64,000 nucleotides of DNA from Amaranthus tricolor (GCF_026212465.1 NC_080049.1:8195133-8259132), one strand, 5' to 3'; shown: positions 22,808 to 34,270, numbered from the stretch's first letter. Made by a program: numbers and translations. Notes: a model not told the origin generated them from the letters alone.

Positions 22808-24394
22808 TGATAGGTGCAAATTTTAATAACCGCAAGCGCATGGTGTACGTGTAGCAATACGGGTTGAACTCAGGGAAGTGAGTTAACAAATTTGTTCAGT
22901 TTATAAGTACGAGATACAGCCAAACAATATAATCGGTTTGAGAATCTAACACTACTATGAATAAAAATAAAAAATGATGCAATTAAAACTAATAAATAAA
23001 GCTAAGACAGTAATTAATATGAAGACGATGATAATAAAGCAAATATAGGATGTCAGGAATCATCTAGTTCTAACATGGGAGTCAATTACTCTCATAAGTA
23101 ATTGAGCCTTTGGCATGATTAAATGTGATCTAATTAATCTCAAGCTTTCGCTTTATTGATCAATATCGGTTTAAGACCTTACTAGTATTAATCCTCAAAC
23201 TTCCGTTTTATTGGTTAAACTAAAAGGAATTTAACTTAAATATACCTCAATCCTAAATTAATCCTAATCTCAAACTTCTGTTTTATTGAAAAGGTTGATA
23301 AAGATGTTCAAACTAAGGCTCATTAAGCATAGGTTTAATCATAGATCCAAATTTCACACAATTAATCGATCAAATATCATTTTGTGCTTCGAATTAGAGT
23401 CAATCCCTTAATCCTAGAAAGAAAATATACTCATTAGACATAATAACTAACATGAAATTAATAACAAGCAAAACCCTAATTTAGATGATGAACATGATGA
23501 AAATAATGAATTAAAGACAATTTGATGAATAATTAAAGGACAAGATAGAGAAACTTACAAATTAGAACATAAACAAACCATAGATTGCATAAATATATGA
23601 AAGTTGCAACGAAAAACATACGAAACTAAGCTTAATAAACTAAGAATGAAAGCTAGAGTATTAAGGCATCTAGGGCACTAAAAGCACAAAAAAATAAATG
23701 AAATTAACTATGCCTATTTATATTCTAAGGTTATTTGGGGAACAATCTCCCCAAAAATAACTGATTTCTAATAATAAAATAAATCTAAAATAAATAAAAC
23801 CACTAAAATAGTGAAAGAAAACCGTCAGATTTGGAAATTAGCAGGTTGGAGACGAGTCGTTGCATGCGACGACGAGTCGTGGCTTTGTTTCTGCCTGGGT
23901 ATGAGAGTTCAGTGAAGAAGCAATGAGTCGTCACATGCGGCGACGAGTCATCGCTTTGCTTCTGGCTGGCGAACTTTGAACACTCGCCATTTGTTGCTCA
24001 ATTGTCAGAATTGGACATATAATATACCGTTGGAAAGCTCTTGAAGTCTACTTTCCAATGCCAATACGATCTTTCTATCAAAAGTTATGGCCAAAAGAGT
24101 GAGCATATATCAAATTTCACCTCAAAAATTTTGTATTTTAAACACTTTTCAACTCTTTTTCCCATCTTCATTGTAAAACATCTTCAAATGAGAAATAATC
24201 TCCTTAGTAAACTCCGTCAACATTAAAACCATAAGAATTATGCTTAAACACGATCAAAATCGCTCAAAATAAACATGAATAACCAAAATGGGTAGAGTAG
24301 CATAAATCTTCAAAATAAGCACGAAATTACTAACAATAATCATCATTAAGGAGTATAAAATGATATGAATAACTGCAAATAATTGTACTTATCA
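22808..24394. mobile_element. Solo LTR, 1587 bp, with perfect 5-bp TSD
   Basis: Begins TGATAGGTGCAAATTTTAAT and ends GTACTTATCA (TG...CA), flanked by GCATC at 22803-22807 and 24395-24399. No internal retrotransposon domain is present, so it is a solo LTR formed by recombination. The start with CCGCAAGCGCA and a 'GGGTTGAACTCAGGGAAGTG' stretch is common in long plant Ty3/gypsy-type LTRs; the family is tentative. A GACGAGTCGT-type motif is repeated at 23840-23960. Confidence 0.85.
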
Positions 24395-24399
24395 GCATC

Positions 24400-27082
24400 T
24401 TACTTTTGTGACTTAAATCAATAGCTTTCACCTCCCCATATGGATGACCACATGAATTGAATAAATAACTAGATAAATTTTCATCATCATCATCATTGTG
24501 GCGTTGTCGATTGAAAACTGTTTTCACGCCTTCTAAATATCTTGAGCAAAAGGTAACAATTTCCTCAAGAAATAGCCTTGGGCAATAGAACCCTCTGGTT
24601 GAGCTTTATTTCTCACATATGTTTTAAGATGGGATAGGTACCTTTTGAAAATTAACTTAGGTGAATATATTAATTGAATAATTAATTAGTGAAAAATAAG
24701 CGTGCAAAAATCAAAGGATGCAAACCTTTCAATTGGATACATTCATCTGTAGTGAACTGGTCATCCTAACTTTATTTCCTTTACGAGATGAATTAACAAA
24801 TGATCGCTAATAATAAAAAAAGGGAGGAAGAAAGTCAATCTCTATTTGACACAAAACTTGAACTATCTTGGATTATAAAGCATCAAGGTGATTCTGATTG
24901 ATATCTTTGGCACATAAAGACTTAAAAAATTAGGAGAGTTCATCGATAAGATCAACCACTGTTGAAGCTTGTGATGCTTTCAATGCTATTGGTAGAATAA
25001 CTTGCATCAAAATGTGGTTGTCATGGCTCTTCAGATTAAGTAGTCTTTTATTTTTCATGCTCACACATTTGAAATATTCGACCCATATCCATCTGGAAAT
25101 CTGAGTTCTGCCAATACATGTAAAAATGCAACCTTATCCTCTAATGACATGCAATATGGGGCTATTAGCATGTCGATTACTTCAACTTCATCATTATGTT
25201 CAAGCCAAAAATGTGGCTTCACATTCTTACTCTCAACACATAAGCGAGCAAATTCATCATCTTTACATTTTCCATTTTCATTCATCAACGTTCCAAGTAT
25301 ATTATCACACACATTTTTCTCTATATGCATATTATCTAAATTATGACGAAGAGTATTATGCTCCCAATAAGGAAGGTCGAAAAATATGTTCATCTTAGTC
25401 CAAAGAATATCAACATCATTGACATCATTATCACCCATGGATCGTCGATTTTTTTTTCTTATTGAATTTTCAAATTTTCCATGTTTATGTTTTAAATTTA
25501 GTTGCTCTCTTAAGACATCTGAACAATTTAAAGGTGAAGGGGCATTTCCATTCTTCACTCCCATCAAACAAATTCGCTTGAAATCTAAATGGATGATCTC
25601 CTGGTAACCATTTACGATGCCCCACATAACACACCCTATTCCGGACCCATATTGATGAAGTTGAGTAATTACAATCTGGGCAAGCTTTATAACCCTTTGT
25701 ACTCCATACTGATAACATGACAATATACTGGAAAATCATTAATCGTCCACATTAAAGCTGCTTGAAGTTTAAATTTTTCACCGGTGTAAGAATCAAATGC
25801 ATTAATACCTTTCCACAACAGTTTCAACTCATGTATCAAAGGAGACATATATATATCAATGTCATTCCCTGGTCCTTCCTTCCCCGAAATGATAATTGAA
25901 AGAATAAAACAAGATGGCTTCATACACAACCATGAATGCAAATTATAAGGAATCAAAACTATGGGCCATGTACTATATGTCGTGTTAATGAGACGATAAG
26001 GATTGGATCCATCACTAGCAAGACCAAGCCTAACACTATGAGCATCTTTGGCAAAATCTGGGTATAAGGTATCAAAATTCTTCCATGCTAGCGCATCTTT
26101 TGGATGTCTAAGATTTCCATCATTAATTCTACATTCATCGTGGCACCTCATGTCTTTTGAAATCTTAGATGACATATACATCCTTTTTGATCTAGGAATT
26201 AACGAAAAATATCTCATCACCTTTATCGGAACTTTACCCTTCTCATTTTTGCTCTTCCATCTTGAAGTGGAACATTTAGGGCAACAATCTTTCTCCACCA
26301 TCTCACCTCAATATAATGTACAATTGTTGGGACAAACATGGATCTTTTCATACCCTAAACCCAAATCCATGATCAACTTCTTTGCTTGATAGTACGAGGA
26401 AGGAAAAAATTTTATTTGAGGAAATGCAACAAGTAAAAGATCGATCAACATTGAAAAGGATTTATCGGGCCATTTAAACATGTACTTAAGATAAAAAAGA
26501 TGCAATATAAATGATAACTTTGAAAAGGAAGTGCATCCGTCATAAAGAGGTTCTGTTGGATTCTCATAGCCATTTATATTTAACTTCTTCAAAGGAAGAG
26601 TCAACATTGGGCTCTTGACAAAGATCTTCATCAAAATCAAATTGAACATTAGATTCATCAGTTGTTTCATTGGCTCTACTATCATCATCATGTTCGCTAA
26701 CCAACTCAGGAACGCCATAAATATTTACCTCTAAAGCATCTCAAAGTAACCCCGATATATCATCCTGACCTATGACTTCTGAATCATTAGAAACTTCAAA
26801 AGGAATCCCTATTTGATTGCAAACATTTTCAGCGACACTCAAAAGTCCATGAAAAATCCACTCCTTGTATTCCTTATAAAAGCCTTTAAAAAAAATATGT
26901 CTTTCAAAATCTTCTAATGGAAGGAGTTTTTTTCTATCAACTTGACACTTATTACACGGGCATATAATCTTTTCATTTTGTAACCCTTTCTTTGCAAAAT
27001 CTATAAAGTCATAAATGCCTTTAATATAAGCGTCAGTGTTTCTTGGTTTATCTACTCAACTCTTATCTAAATGTTGAGACAT
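24400..27082 (-). pseudogene. CACTA TNPD-like transposase (tnp2, DUF4218)
   Basis: Starts at ATG 27082 (MSQHLDKS, stop, VDKPRNTDAYIKGIYDF) with the transposase-associated domain, including CPCNKC. The tnp2 catalytic domain covers about 26300-25100: DCCPKCSTSRWK, SYTGEKFKLQAALMWTINDF and NMHIEKNVCDNILGTLMN. DUF4218 follows at about 25080-24560 (SHDNHILMQVILPIALKA). Stops at Trp or Arg codons (about 27057, 26745, 26302) and several frameshifts break it. Intact TNPD cuts the element ends for cut-and-paste transposition. Upstream of the ATG there is little room for a promoter, suggesting loss of the 5' end. Confidence 0.75.
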
Positions 27083-27529
27083 CCTAATAATTACAAGAAC
27101 CATATACAGTTAATATTATGCAAACAAATTCCATTACACATATGAGTCACGCAAATTTTTCCCCATAATAAGGCAAATAAAACAGTTTGCGCTCGTTGTT
27201 TGTGTTTGACCCTTATACTTGCTAGAAGTATTAGATTCAGTCATGGTTTTTGACATATATCCCTAGGCTTTCTACAAGTTTTTGAGGTAATAATACTAGG
27301 CGAATAAGTACTTGTTTCGACCGGATTTTCGAAAGAGTTACCCCATTAGGATAATCGCGACGTCTGTTTTTTCAAAAAAAATCGTTATGATAGGTAAAAA
27401 TGACGTCAGATATCATTTATTTTTATTTTGTTAATTTTTGTGTTTTAATTTTTAATCATTTCAAATATATGAGGACCAATAAGATGTTGCCACATAGACA
27501 ACTTAACCTTGCAAATAAGTCAAACCCTC

Positions 27530-27670
27530 AAACTTAACGGCCAATAAAAGTTTTTCGTTAAGTGGTAGTCATTTGCAGAGAAATATATCACATTAGGTAG
27601 TTTTTTGGAAAAAAAAAAACGTAAGGTAGTTTTCTGCAAATAGACCTATAGATTAGGTAGTTTCTTATAA
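27530..27670 (-). repeat. Right long TIR of element inside the hAT MITE
   Basis: Inverted partner of 17717-17848; shares the TTTGCAGAGAAATATATCAC block and the poly-A/poly-T run, and ends GGTAGTTTC before TTATAA. See the left TIR. Confidence 0.7.
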
Positions 27671-27893
27671 TTTTTCCCTATTATAGTTATTATAATAATT
27701 TATTTATTATAAATTGATCAATAAAGATTATAATAATTACTAGTTATAAAAATGGGCCGAACCAACCTAACTTGAAAAGCTCAGCCCATTTAAAGCCCAT
27801 ATCAATTTTAAAGGGCCTATATCCAGTTTTGCCCATATTTGCTTAAATACAGCTCGACCTGTATACGGCTCATTAAACACCCCTAATCTAGAC

Positions 27894-28629
27894 TAGGTAT
27901 GGTCATAGGCCTAGGAACCTATTGAATCCGCCCCGAATCTGCCCCTTTTTAAAGGTTTTGGTCTTTTTTGAGACCTATCGGATCTGGGTCAGATCTGGAT
28001 TCAAAAAATAATTAACGGGTCTAAATCCGTGTCTAGACCCAAATCCGACCTCTAGACCCCAATTGTAGACCCGCCCCGTAGACTAGGACCCGAACCCTTA
28101 ACCGAATATATTCAGACACTAATATTATAAAAGACCACAGTAGCTTAATCTAACTGGAGTATACTTTATCAAGTTGGCTTTGGCTAGAGAAGCATGGTCT
28201 TGAAATTGTAAATGTTTTTTATTTGTTGGAGTTTCTTTCCCATCTTCAGTAATTTCCATTTTTCAAAATCTATTCTTTGTTTGTCATTGTTCCAGCTTTG
28301 TTTAACTCGAGTTTCTGTCAATTCGGTTGTAGATTAAAATGTGATGTTTAATTAATAATATTAAATATTTGTGATATATGTTAATAAAAAGTCCCTTATA
28401 AAAATACTAAAAATACAATAACTTACAAAATGCTTAAATTTGACAAATCAAAGAGATTCGTTTCTAGACCTACTAAAGATTCTAGACCTATCCAATTCGG
28501 CATGTCTGGATCTGAATTTGAAAATTTTAGACCCTTAGGGTCCGAATCCAGATCTAGATCCCTCAAAAATAAATGGGTTTGAATTCGAATTTAAATGCAC
28601 GCGCTCTAGAACCGCCCCATAACCCCCTA
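27894..28629. mobile_element. hAT-type non-autonomous element, 736 bp
   Basis: Flanked by perfect 8-bp repeats ATCTAGAC (27886-27893 and 28630-28637). Ends are TAGGTATGGTCATAGG and ATAACCCCCTA. The interior is made of GGGTCTAGA/GATCTGGAT-type motifs in opposite orientations in the two halves. No transposase. It directly abuts the larger hAT element to its left. Confidence 0.8.
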
Positions 28630-28637
28630 ATCTAGAC

Positions 28638-28978
28638 GGACAATTCTAACAAGTTTTATTTCCCCGTCATTTGGCTTCTAAGCAACCACCACATGAGTAT
28701 TAGGAGATCCTTCAAGACTTGGAGATTAAACTCAATCGAGGTGAGCAATTGAGTGAATATTGATCCGACCAAATACATAAAACTGAAATTGAATTAACAT
28801 AATTGACCAAGTATGCACAAATCCAAACAGCCCATTACCAAATACATCCCTATTCTTCATGTTGAAGCATTAAGCTTTAAGATACCAGACAGGAAATGCA
28901 ATACCATCAAATAATGGCATTTTGTTATCTAACTTAAAACTTAAAGAACGAAGTTTAATAGGATAATGAAAACGATGA
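28638..28978. other. Intergenic, nothing identified
   Basis: AT-rich single-copy-looking sequence; no motif or open frame of note. Confidence 0.4.
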
Positions 28979-29808
28979 TGTATTAGAGTTCGAACGATGT
29001 GTTTCAAACTCCAATATTGCCAAGATCGAGTGTATGAAGTTTAGTGACAAACAAATTACGCTATCAATGATATTAACGTTTGTAGGAGAAAATAATGCAA
29101 TAAAATGACACAAAGATTTAACGAGGTTCACCCAACTAAGGCTACGTCCTCCGGTGTGTAGTATCTCTTATATTATCAAAAGGAGTTCAAAGAACTCTCA
29201 ACTATGGAGAATTACAATAGAGAAGAGATATAGGTTAGTGTTTGGCTTGGGGTGTATTTGTGGATTGATTCAATGTGATTGAGAGCTCTCTATTTATAGG
29301 AGAGTTCACACTAAGTTACATTAAGTATATTAAAGCTATGATTAAATGATAATGAAACATCTCCAAGAACTTGAAGAGTCAAAAAACAGCATCTTAGGAG
29401 CATCAGAAACATCGCTCGACTAAAGCAGGGGCTCGCTCGGTCGAGCGGCCTGGTCGAGCGGGATACAGAAAGTGTCTGTCTGCATTCTGTCTGCTCGCTC
29501 GACCCATCCTGAAGCTCGCTCGGTCGAGCGAGCTGGTCGAGCGGCACTTCAGAAGGCTTCTGTCAGTAGTTGCTCGACCTTACATTGTAGAGCATCTTGA
29601 ACTAAACCTTTGCACTTCTTCATTAAGTTCCATAACTCCCTTGATTAACTCATACTTTATTACCTCATTAATCCATACTTTAATCATCATCATAAACCAC
29701 AATAATCAACTTAATACACCAACTTAACACATTCATGGGATTCCATCCCAAAGGTCACACATGAATGCACCTCATCAATTGTGCACTCAAGTCACACCAA
29801 TCACAACA
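28979..29808. mobile_element. Possible solo LTR, 830 bp
   Basis: TGTATTAGAG...ATCACAACA gives TG...CA ends; flanks GATGA (28974-28978) and GATAA (29809-29813) match 4 of 5. It contains the phrase 'AACGAGGTTCACCCAACTAAGGCTACGTCC' in part (29118-29148), which is frequent in copia LTRs, and two copies of a GC-rich block with GCTCGGTCGAGCG at about 29437 and 29519. No internal region follows. Confidence 0.45.
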
Positions 29809-29813
29809 GATAA

Positions 29814-30486
29814 AACAAGTATTAAAGTTTTATGTCCAAGTTCTTTGAACATACGAAGCAAGAACGAAATAAAGGGAATCAAGCTCAAAACGAGTTGATG
29901 CTCGTTCAAGCGCTTGCTTGAACATTCGAGCACTTTGGTTTTCACATGGCAAAAAAAATTTGTTGCTTATGTTTGATGATTTTAGCATTTATTCGTTCGA
30001 ACATTCTTGTACAAATTCGACTTTTTGTGGAGTAGAACTTTATTTTGTGAAGCATATTCTGTAGTTACTTAAGAATATATTTCTTCAATTATAACTGATA
30101 TTTTTTATCAGTAGTTAAAAATGAAACCAAGGAATGAAATCTTGCACATAATTGTATAAATAGAGGAATTACATGAAATTAAAAAACGGACATACATACT
30201 TGGGAATTTTCGAAATTGTTCTTGCTTTTCTCTCAACACTCACTTATGTTTTTAAGTATTATTGTGAGGAAATATCATAATAAAAAATTATTTATACGTC
30301 TACAACTAGTTATTAGGTTTTCGAGCAATTTGAATGTTGCAAACATATCTTCAGGGTGTTATTCGATTTGGTGATCAATCAAGAAAGAAATCCATCGTCA
30401 CATATAATTATATATAACGGAATACAAATATATACTTGTAATTTGTATTTTTTTTCTTTTACATCTATCAAGAAAGAAATCCATTG

Positions 30487-30557
<71 letters not shown>

Positions 30558-30640
30558 GAAGTATGTAGTAGAAATAAGAAATTTAATAAATTATGCTGAG
30601 TGCACTTTGCTCCCATAGGCGGATCCACATCAGCCTCCCG
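29814..30640. other. No gene found; contains an (AT)n run
   Basis: AT-rich sequence with a short GCTCGTTCAAGCGCTTGC patch at 29899. A 60-base AT dinucleotide run lies at about 30491-30553, preceded by a duplicated 'CAAGAAAGAAATCCAT' (30379 and 30469). Open frames across the run are artefacts of the dinucleotide. Confidence 0.6.
30491..30553. repeat. (AT)n microsatellite
   Basis: About 31 uninterrupted AT units. Confidence 0.95.
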
Positions 30641-30918
30641 TGTAAAGAATATGGGAAAAGATTATTTTATTTTATAAGTTGATTTACAATATATGGACTA
30701 GTATAGTCTAGATACACGATCAATCATTAGCACCATACAAGGTTATAATTAAGGTACCATAACTAGATTACCAAAATTAAACAAATACAAAATTTAACAT
30801 TAGCACTATACGAGGCTGTAATAAAGTTACTATAAGTAGATTAGCAAAATTAAAGAAATACAAAAGCTAACTTAAGAATTACTTAGTCATTACAATGGAA
30901 ATCAATATTTACTTAACA
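30641..30918 (-). repeat. 3' LTR of copia-B
   Basis: On the minus strand starts TGTTAAGTAAATATTG right after the end of the RNase H region and ends ATATTCTTTACA. It contains an internal tandem duplication of about 70 bp (about 30725-30790 and 30795-30862) around AGCACTATACGAGG/AGCACCATACAAGG. The partner LTR was not found. Confidence 0.55.
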
Positions 30919-31792
30919 TGCCTTCGCAAGATGGACGGTCTGTTGGTAAGTCCGATCTTGGAAAATAATGACTGAAATCGAGATCGAGGAAGGGGCTTAG
31001 TAAGTGCATCGACAGTTCATCATCCCCGGAAATATGAGTAACACGAAGAGTGCCACCTTGAACTTTCTCACGTACATAATGGAAATAATTGCCAAGTGCT
31101 TCATGCAAGAATGAAAGACCGGATTAGCAGAGTAGTGTGTAGCACATAGGTTATCGCAGAAATGGTAGGTGTAATAGTGGAGATATAACCTAATTCAAAC
31201 ATGAGATATTGTAACCAATCAAGCTCCGTAGTAATAGCAACTACAACACGAAATTCAGCTTCAGTAGAGGAGCGGGCCAAAGTTTTCTGTCTTCTAGAAC
31301 TCCAAGCAATAGGATTAGAACCCAAATAAATAATGTAACTCGATGTACTACGAAAATTATCCTTATCACCTGCACAATCAGCATCTGTAAAAGCATGTAG
31401 TAAGAGAGGAGATTTTTATCTAAACAAAAAACCTTTACCTATTGTTCCATGAAGATAACGAAGAACCCATTTTAATGCTTGCCAATGGATGTCAATAGGA
31501 GCATGCATAAAATTGTGACAATTTGTTGACTACAAAGGAAACATCAGGACGGGTCAAGGATAAATATTGAAGAGCTCCAACAATTGTTCGAAAAGAGGTT
31601 GAATTTGGTAGGGGTGTCCCGTGATTGAGCATGAGGAAAGAATTGGTGGGAATCGGGGTAGAAGCAGGTTTGGAATCCAACATTTGAACACGCTGAAGAA
31701 TGTCATTAATATACTTACTTTGAGACAAAATTAATCCATCGGGATGAACACCAAGAAAGTAAGAGAAGGACCCGATGTCCTTAAGTCAAAAA
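30919..31792 (-). pseudogene. copia-B RT end and RNase H fragment
   Basis: Minus-strand motifs in order: FLGVHPDGLILSQSKYINDI, GALQYLSLTRPDVSFVVNKL (31728-31492), NPIAWSSRRQKTLARSSTEAE (31325-31101), and DALTKPLPRSRFQSLFSKIG near 30990. These are the RT thumb/connection and RNase H of copia. Frameshifts and stops separate them. The stretch is cut at 31792 by copia-A. Confidence 0.8.
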
Positions 31793-32061
31793 TGATGAAA
31801 ACCAGAATTCATACTGGATTATTCATTCTACCATTGAAATGTAATGTGAGGAAGATACAGAGAAGGGAGAGTCAATGTTTTTATTACATAATCATTGTAT
31901 ATCTGTTTATTTATCTATCTATATATGAAGAAGGCTAACTAGTATATATATACACTTTGTTGGAATAAAAAGAGGTGTTTGAGCTGGCAGCTTTATAACC
32001 GAATTGTAACAAACTTCAACCAGCTTGTGGTGGATTTGTTGAGCTAGATGCATCATCCCCA
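31793..32061 (-). repeat. 3' LTR of copia-A, 269 bp
   Basis: Matches 36859-37127 over the full length with about 14 differences by eye (roughly 95% identity). Minus-strand ends TGGGGATGATGC...TTTTCATCA. Confidence 0.9.
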
Positions 32062-32939
32062 ATACCCCCCCTTAAGCTAGGGATGGTGGTTTGAACTAGA
32101 CCTAGCTTGGTCATCAAATACTGTAGTTGTGCTGCAGACAAATTCTTAGTGAATGCATATGCTAACTGTTGAGCAGTGGGAAGATATTGCAACTGTAACA
32201 GACCATCTAGGACCTTTTCTCGAGTGAAATGAGCATCTAATTCAATGTGTTTTGTACGCTCATAGGGCACAGGATTCTTTTCAATGCTAATAGCTGATTG
32301 ATTATCACAGTATATAGTGACTGGTTTTAAATTTGGTACTCCAATCTCGTATAGTAAGCGTACCAACTAAGTAATTTCAGAAGCAACAGCAGCCATAGCA
32401 CGATATTCTGCTTCTGAGGAAGACTTGGATATAGTGGACTGTTTCTTTCTTTTCCATGAAACTGGTGAGCCACCAAACAAAACAAGGTACCCAGTTATAG
32501 ACCTTCTAGTTGTGGGACAAGTAGCCCAATCTGAATCTGAATAGCCAATAAGAGAAATACGTTCACCAGCCTTTAAGAGAATGCCTTGGCCAATGGAACC
32601 AGCAATATATCTCAATGTATGGTGTAGGGCTTGCATATGAGGAACCTTGGGATCTTGCATGGACTGACTCAAGGTCTGAACAACAAAAGTAAGATCAGGC
32701 CTGCTGTGAGTAAGAAAGTTTAACTTTCCAACTAATGATCTGTAGAAAGCTGGATCAAAATAAGGGTCTCCTACATCTGAATGTAATTTGAAAGATGTGG
32801 GGAGTGGAGTGGTGGCTCTTTTCGATAGATCAAGACCACTGAATTGTAGCAATTCCTTTGTGAATTTGTGTTGTGTTAAGATTATACCAGCAGAAGTCTT
32901 ACATATCTCCATGCCTAAGAAGAAATGAAGAGCACCCAA
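32016..32939 (-). pseudogene. copia-A RT end and RNase H
   Basis: Starts in the GALHFFLGMEI motif that follows the YVDD palm region, with SRPDLTFVVQTLSQ and RYIAGSIGQGILLK, then RNase H (GYSDSDWATCPTTRRSITGY; SSSEAEYRAMAAVASE; YCDNQSAISI; KHIELDAHF). A TAG stop at 32367-32369 replaces an expected Trp (EIT-stop-LVRLLYE) with the same frame open on both sides. A frameshift separates it from the palm at about 32940. Confidence 0.9.
32065..32075 (-). other. Polypurine tract of copia-A
   Basis: Minus-strand TTAAGGGGGGG lies beside the 3' LTR, three bases from its TG end. Confidence 0.75.
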
Positions 32940-34270
32940 ATCTTTAATGTTGAATGTTGTGTGTAAATGATGCTTAAAGCCAGAATTGTAGGTGTGTGAT
33001 CTCGTGTAAGAATGATGTCATCCACATAAACAACAACCAAAGTCAAGTGATCGCCCTCTCTTTTGATGAATAAAGAGTAATCATTTTTGGATTGAACGAA
33101 TCCTTGAGTTTGTAGCTTCTTAACTAATTTAGAGAACCATTGTCTTGAAGCTTGTTTTAACCTATAGATGGACTTTTTTAACTTGCAAACATAACCATTT
33201 GGATTTGGAACTTCTTCAGGCATCTTCATGTAAACCTCCTCATGTAGGTCTCCATGAAGAAAAGCATTGTTTACATCTAATTGATGTAAATCCCAATCCT
33301 TCTGTGCTGCTAAGGCTAGTAAACATCTGATGGTAGACATTTTAATGACAGGTGAGAAGGTTTCTTCAAAGTCAACACCATATTTTTGTGTAAACCCCTT
33401 TGCCACTAGCCTAGCTTTAAACCTCTCTATGCTTCCATCAGATTTGAGCTTGAGCTTATATACCCATTTGCAACCAATGGGTTTCTTGTGTGTTGGTAAG
33501 GGTACAACATCCCAAGTCTCATTATCTGTAAAAGCCTGTAGTTCCTGCTCCATTACTTTGACCCAATTTTGAACAGAAGCTGCCTCCAAGAAAGATGTAG
33601 GCTCTGGAATCTGTGAACTATGAGCTAACAAAGCTTGATGTTTCTGAGGTAAGCTAGAATATTCAACTGCGTTGCATTTGAAGTCGGAAGAAGATATGGT
33701 TGGATATAGATAGTCACTGAGATATGAAGGAGGTTTATGGATTCTGGTAGATTGCCTAATCTCAGAAGATGAAATGGTAGAAAGAGTAGGTATTTCAGGA
33801 GAATCATTTGACAGATCAGGAGATGGAGAAGGTTGATTATTGTCTGGAGAAGTACCAAGGTTTTGAAAAATGTCTGGTTCATCATCTGGTATGCCAGATG
33901 GATGAGGAGTAGTATTAGGCAAGAAGACATCATGGAAGGGTATGAAGGCAAGTTCAGATGTTGAGGTATGGTGATGGAATGGGAAATGTTGCTCATGGAA
34001 CACAACATCCCTGGAAATATGAATTTTGTTGGTGAGAAGATCAAGGACTTTGTAAGCCTTCTGATGTGGTGGATAACCAAGGAAGGCACATGGTCTGGCC
34101 CTTGCATCAAACTTGGTTCTGTTATTGGATAATGTGGAGGCAAAGCAAAGACAACCATAGCATTTGAGATGTTGTAAGTAAGGTTTCTGTCCAAATAACC
34201 TCTTATAAGGTAAACTTTGATTTATACTTTTGAGTGGCATTCTATTGATTACATGAGCAGCACATAACAC
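32915..34270 (-). pseudogene. copia-A integrase C-terminus and reverse transcriptase
   Basis: An open frame of 451 codons. It begins in the integrase C-terminal region (CAAHVINRMPLKSINQSLPY, then KCYGCLCFAST), passes a Ser/Pro-rich linker, and enters RVT_2 ([51 protein letters not shown]; catalytic VVYVDDIIL). After YVDD the frame shifts (…LKIWVLFISS, stop) and the protein continues in the 32939 frame. In life this is part of one Gag-Pol polyprotein. Confidence 0.9.

Larger units (their letters stand above)
17854..27204 (-). mobile_element. CACTA (En/Spm) transposon, minus strand
   Basis: Contains both gene types of plant CACTA elements on the minus strand: TNPD-like (tnp2, DUF4218, DUF4216; 27082 down to about 21950) and a Ptta/En-Spm-type gene (21497 to about 19155). 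The left end starts CACAACAAAAAAAC, a variant of the usual CACTACAAAAAAA, followed by subterminal TTTAGACGCTT-type repeats. The right limit is uncertain: GTTTGTG at 27204 would be a poor match to the left end, and no 3-bp duplication is clear. Many stops show it is inactive. It was later hit by an LTR element (22808-24394). Confidence 0.75.
17476..27885. mobile_element. hAT-type MITE split by 10 kb of nested elements
   Basis: Left end TAGGGCGTTGAACGG, right end TTAAACACCCCTA; flanks are GTCTAAAC (17468-17475) and ATCTAGAC (27886-27893), an 8-bp duplication with two A/G differences, as for hAT elements. The left arm (17476-17716) has GGGCTTT/GGGCC-rich sequence resembling another copy at 38854-39143; the right arm (27671-27885) has the inverted GGGCCGAACC-type sequence. 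The original element would be about 460 bp. Everything from 17717 to 27670 was inserted into it. Confidence 0.75.

Noticed and set aside
30356..30628. Open frames across an AT dinucleotide run
   Set aside because: (AT)n has no stops in some frames, giving IYIYIY translations. The same holds for 47109-47336, 51779-52024 and 59485-59682.
33625..34194. 189-codon minus-strand frame
   Set aside because: A shadow of the copia-A linker and integrase region in another frame; Leu/Pro/Ile-rich without domain.
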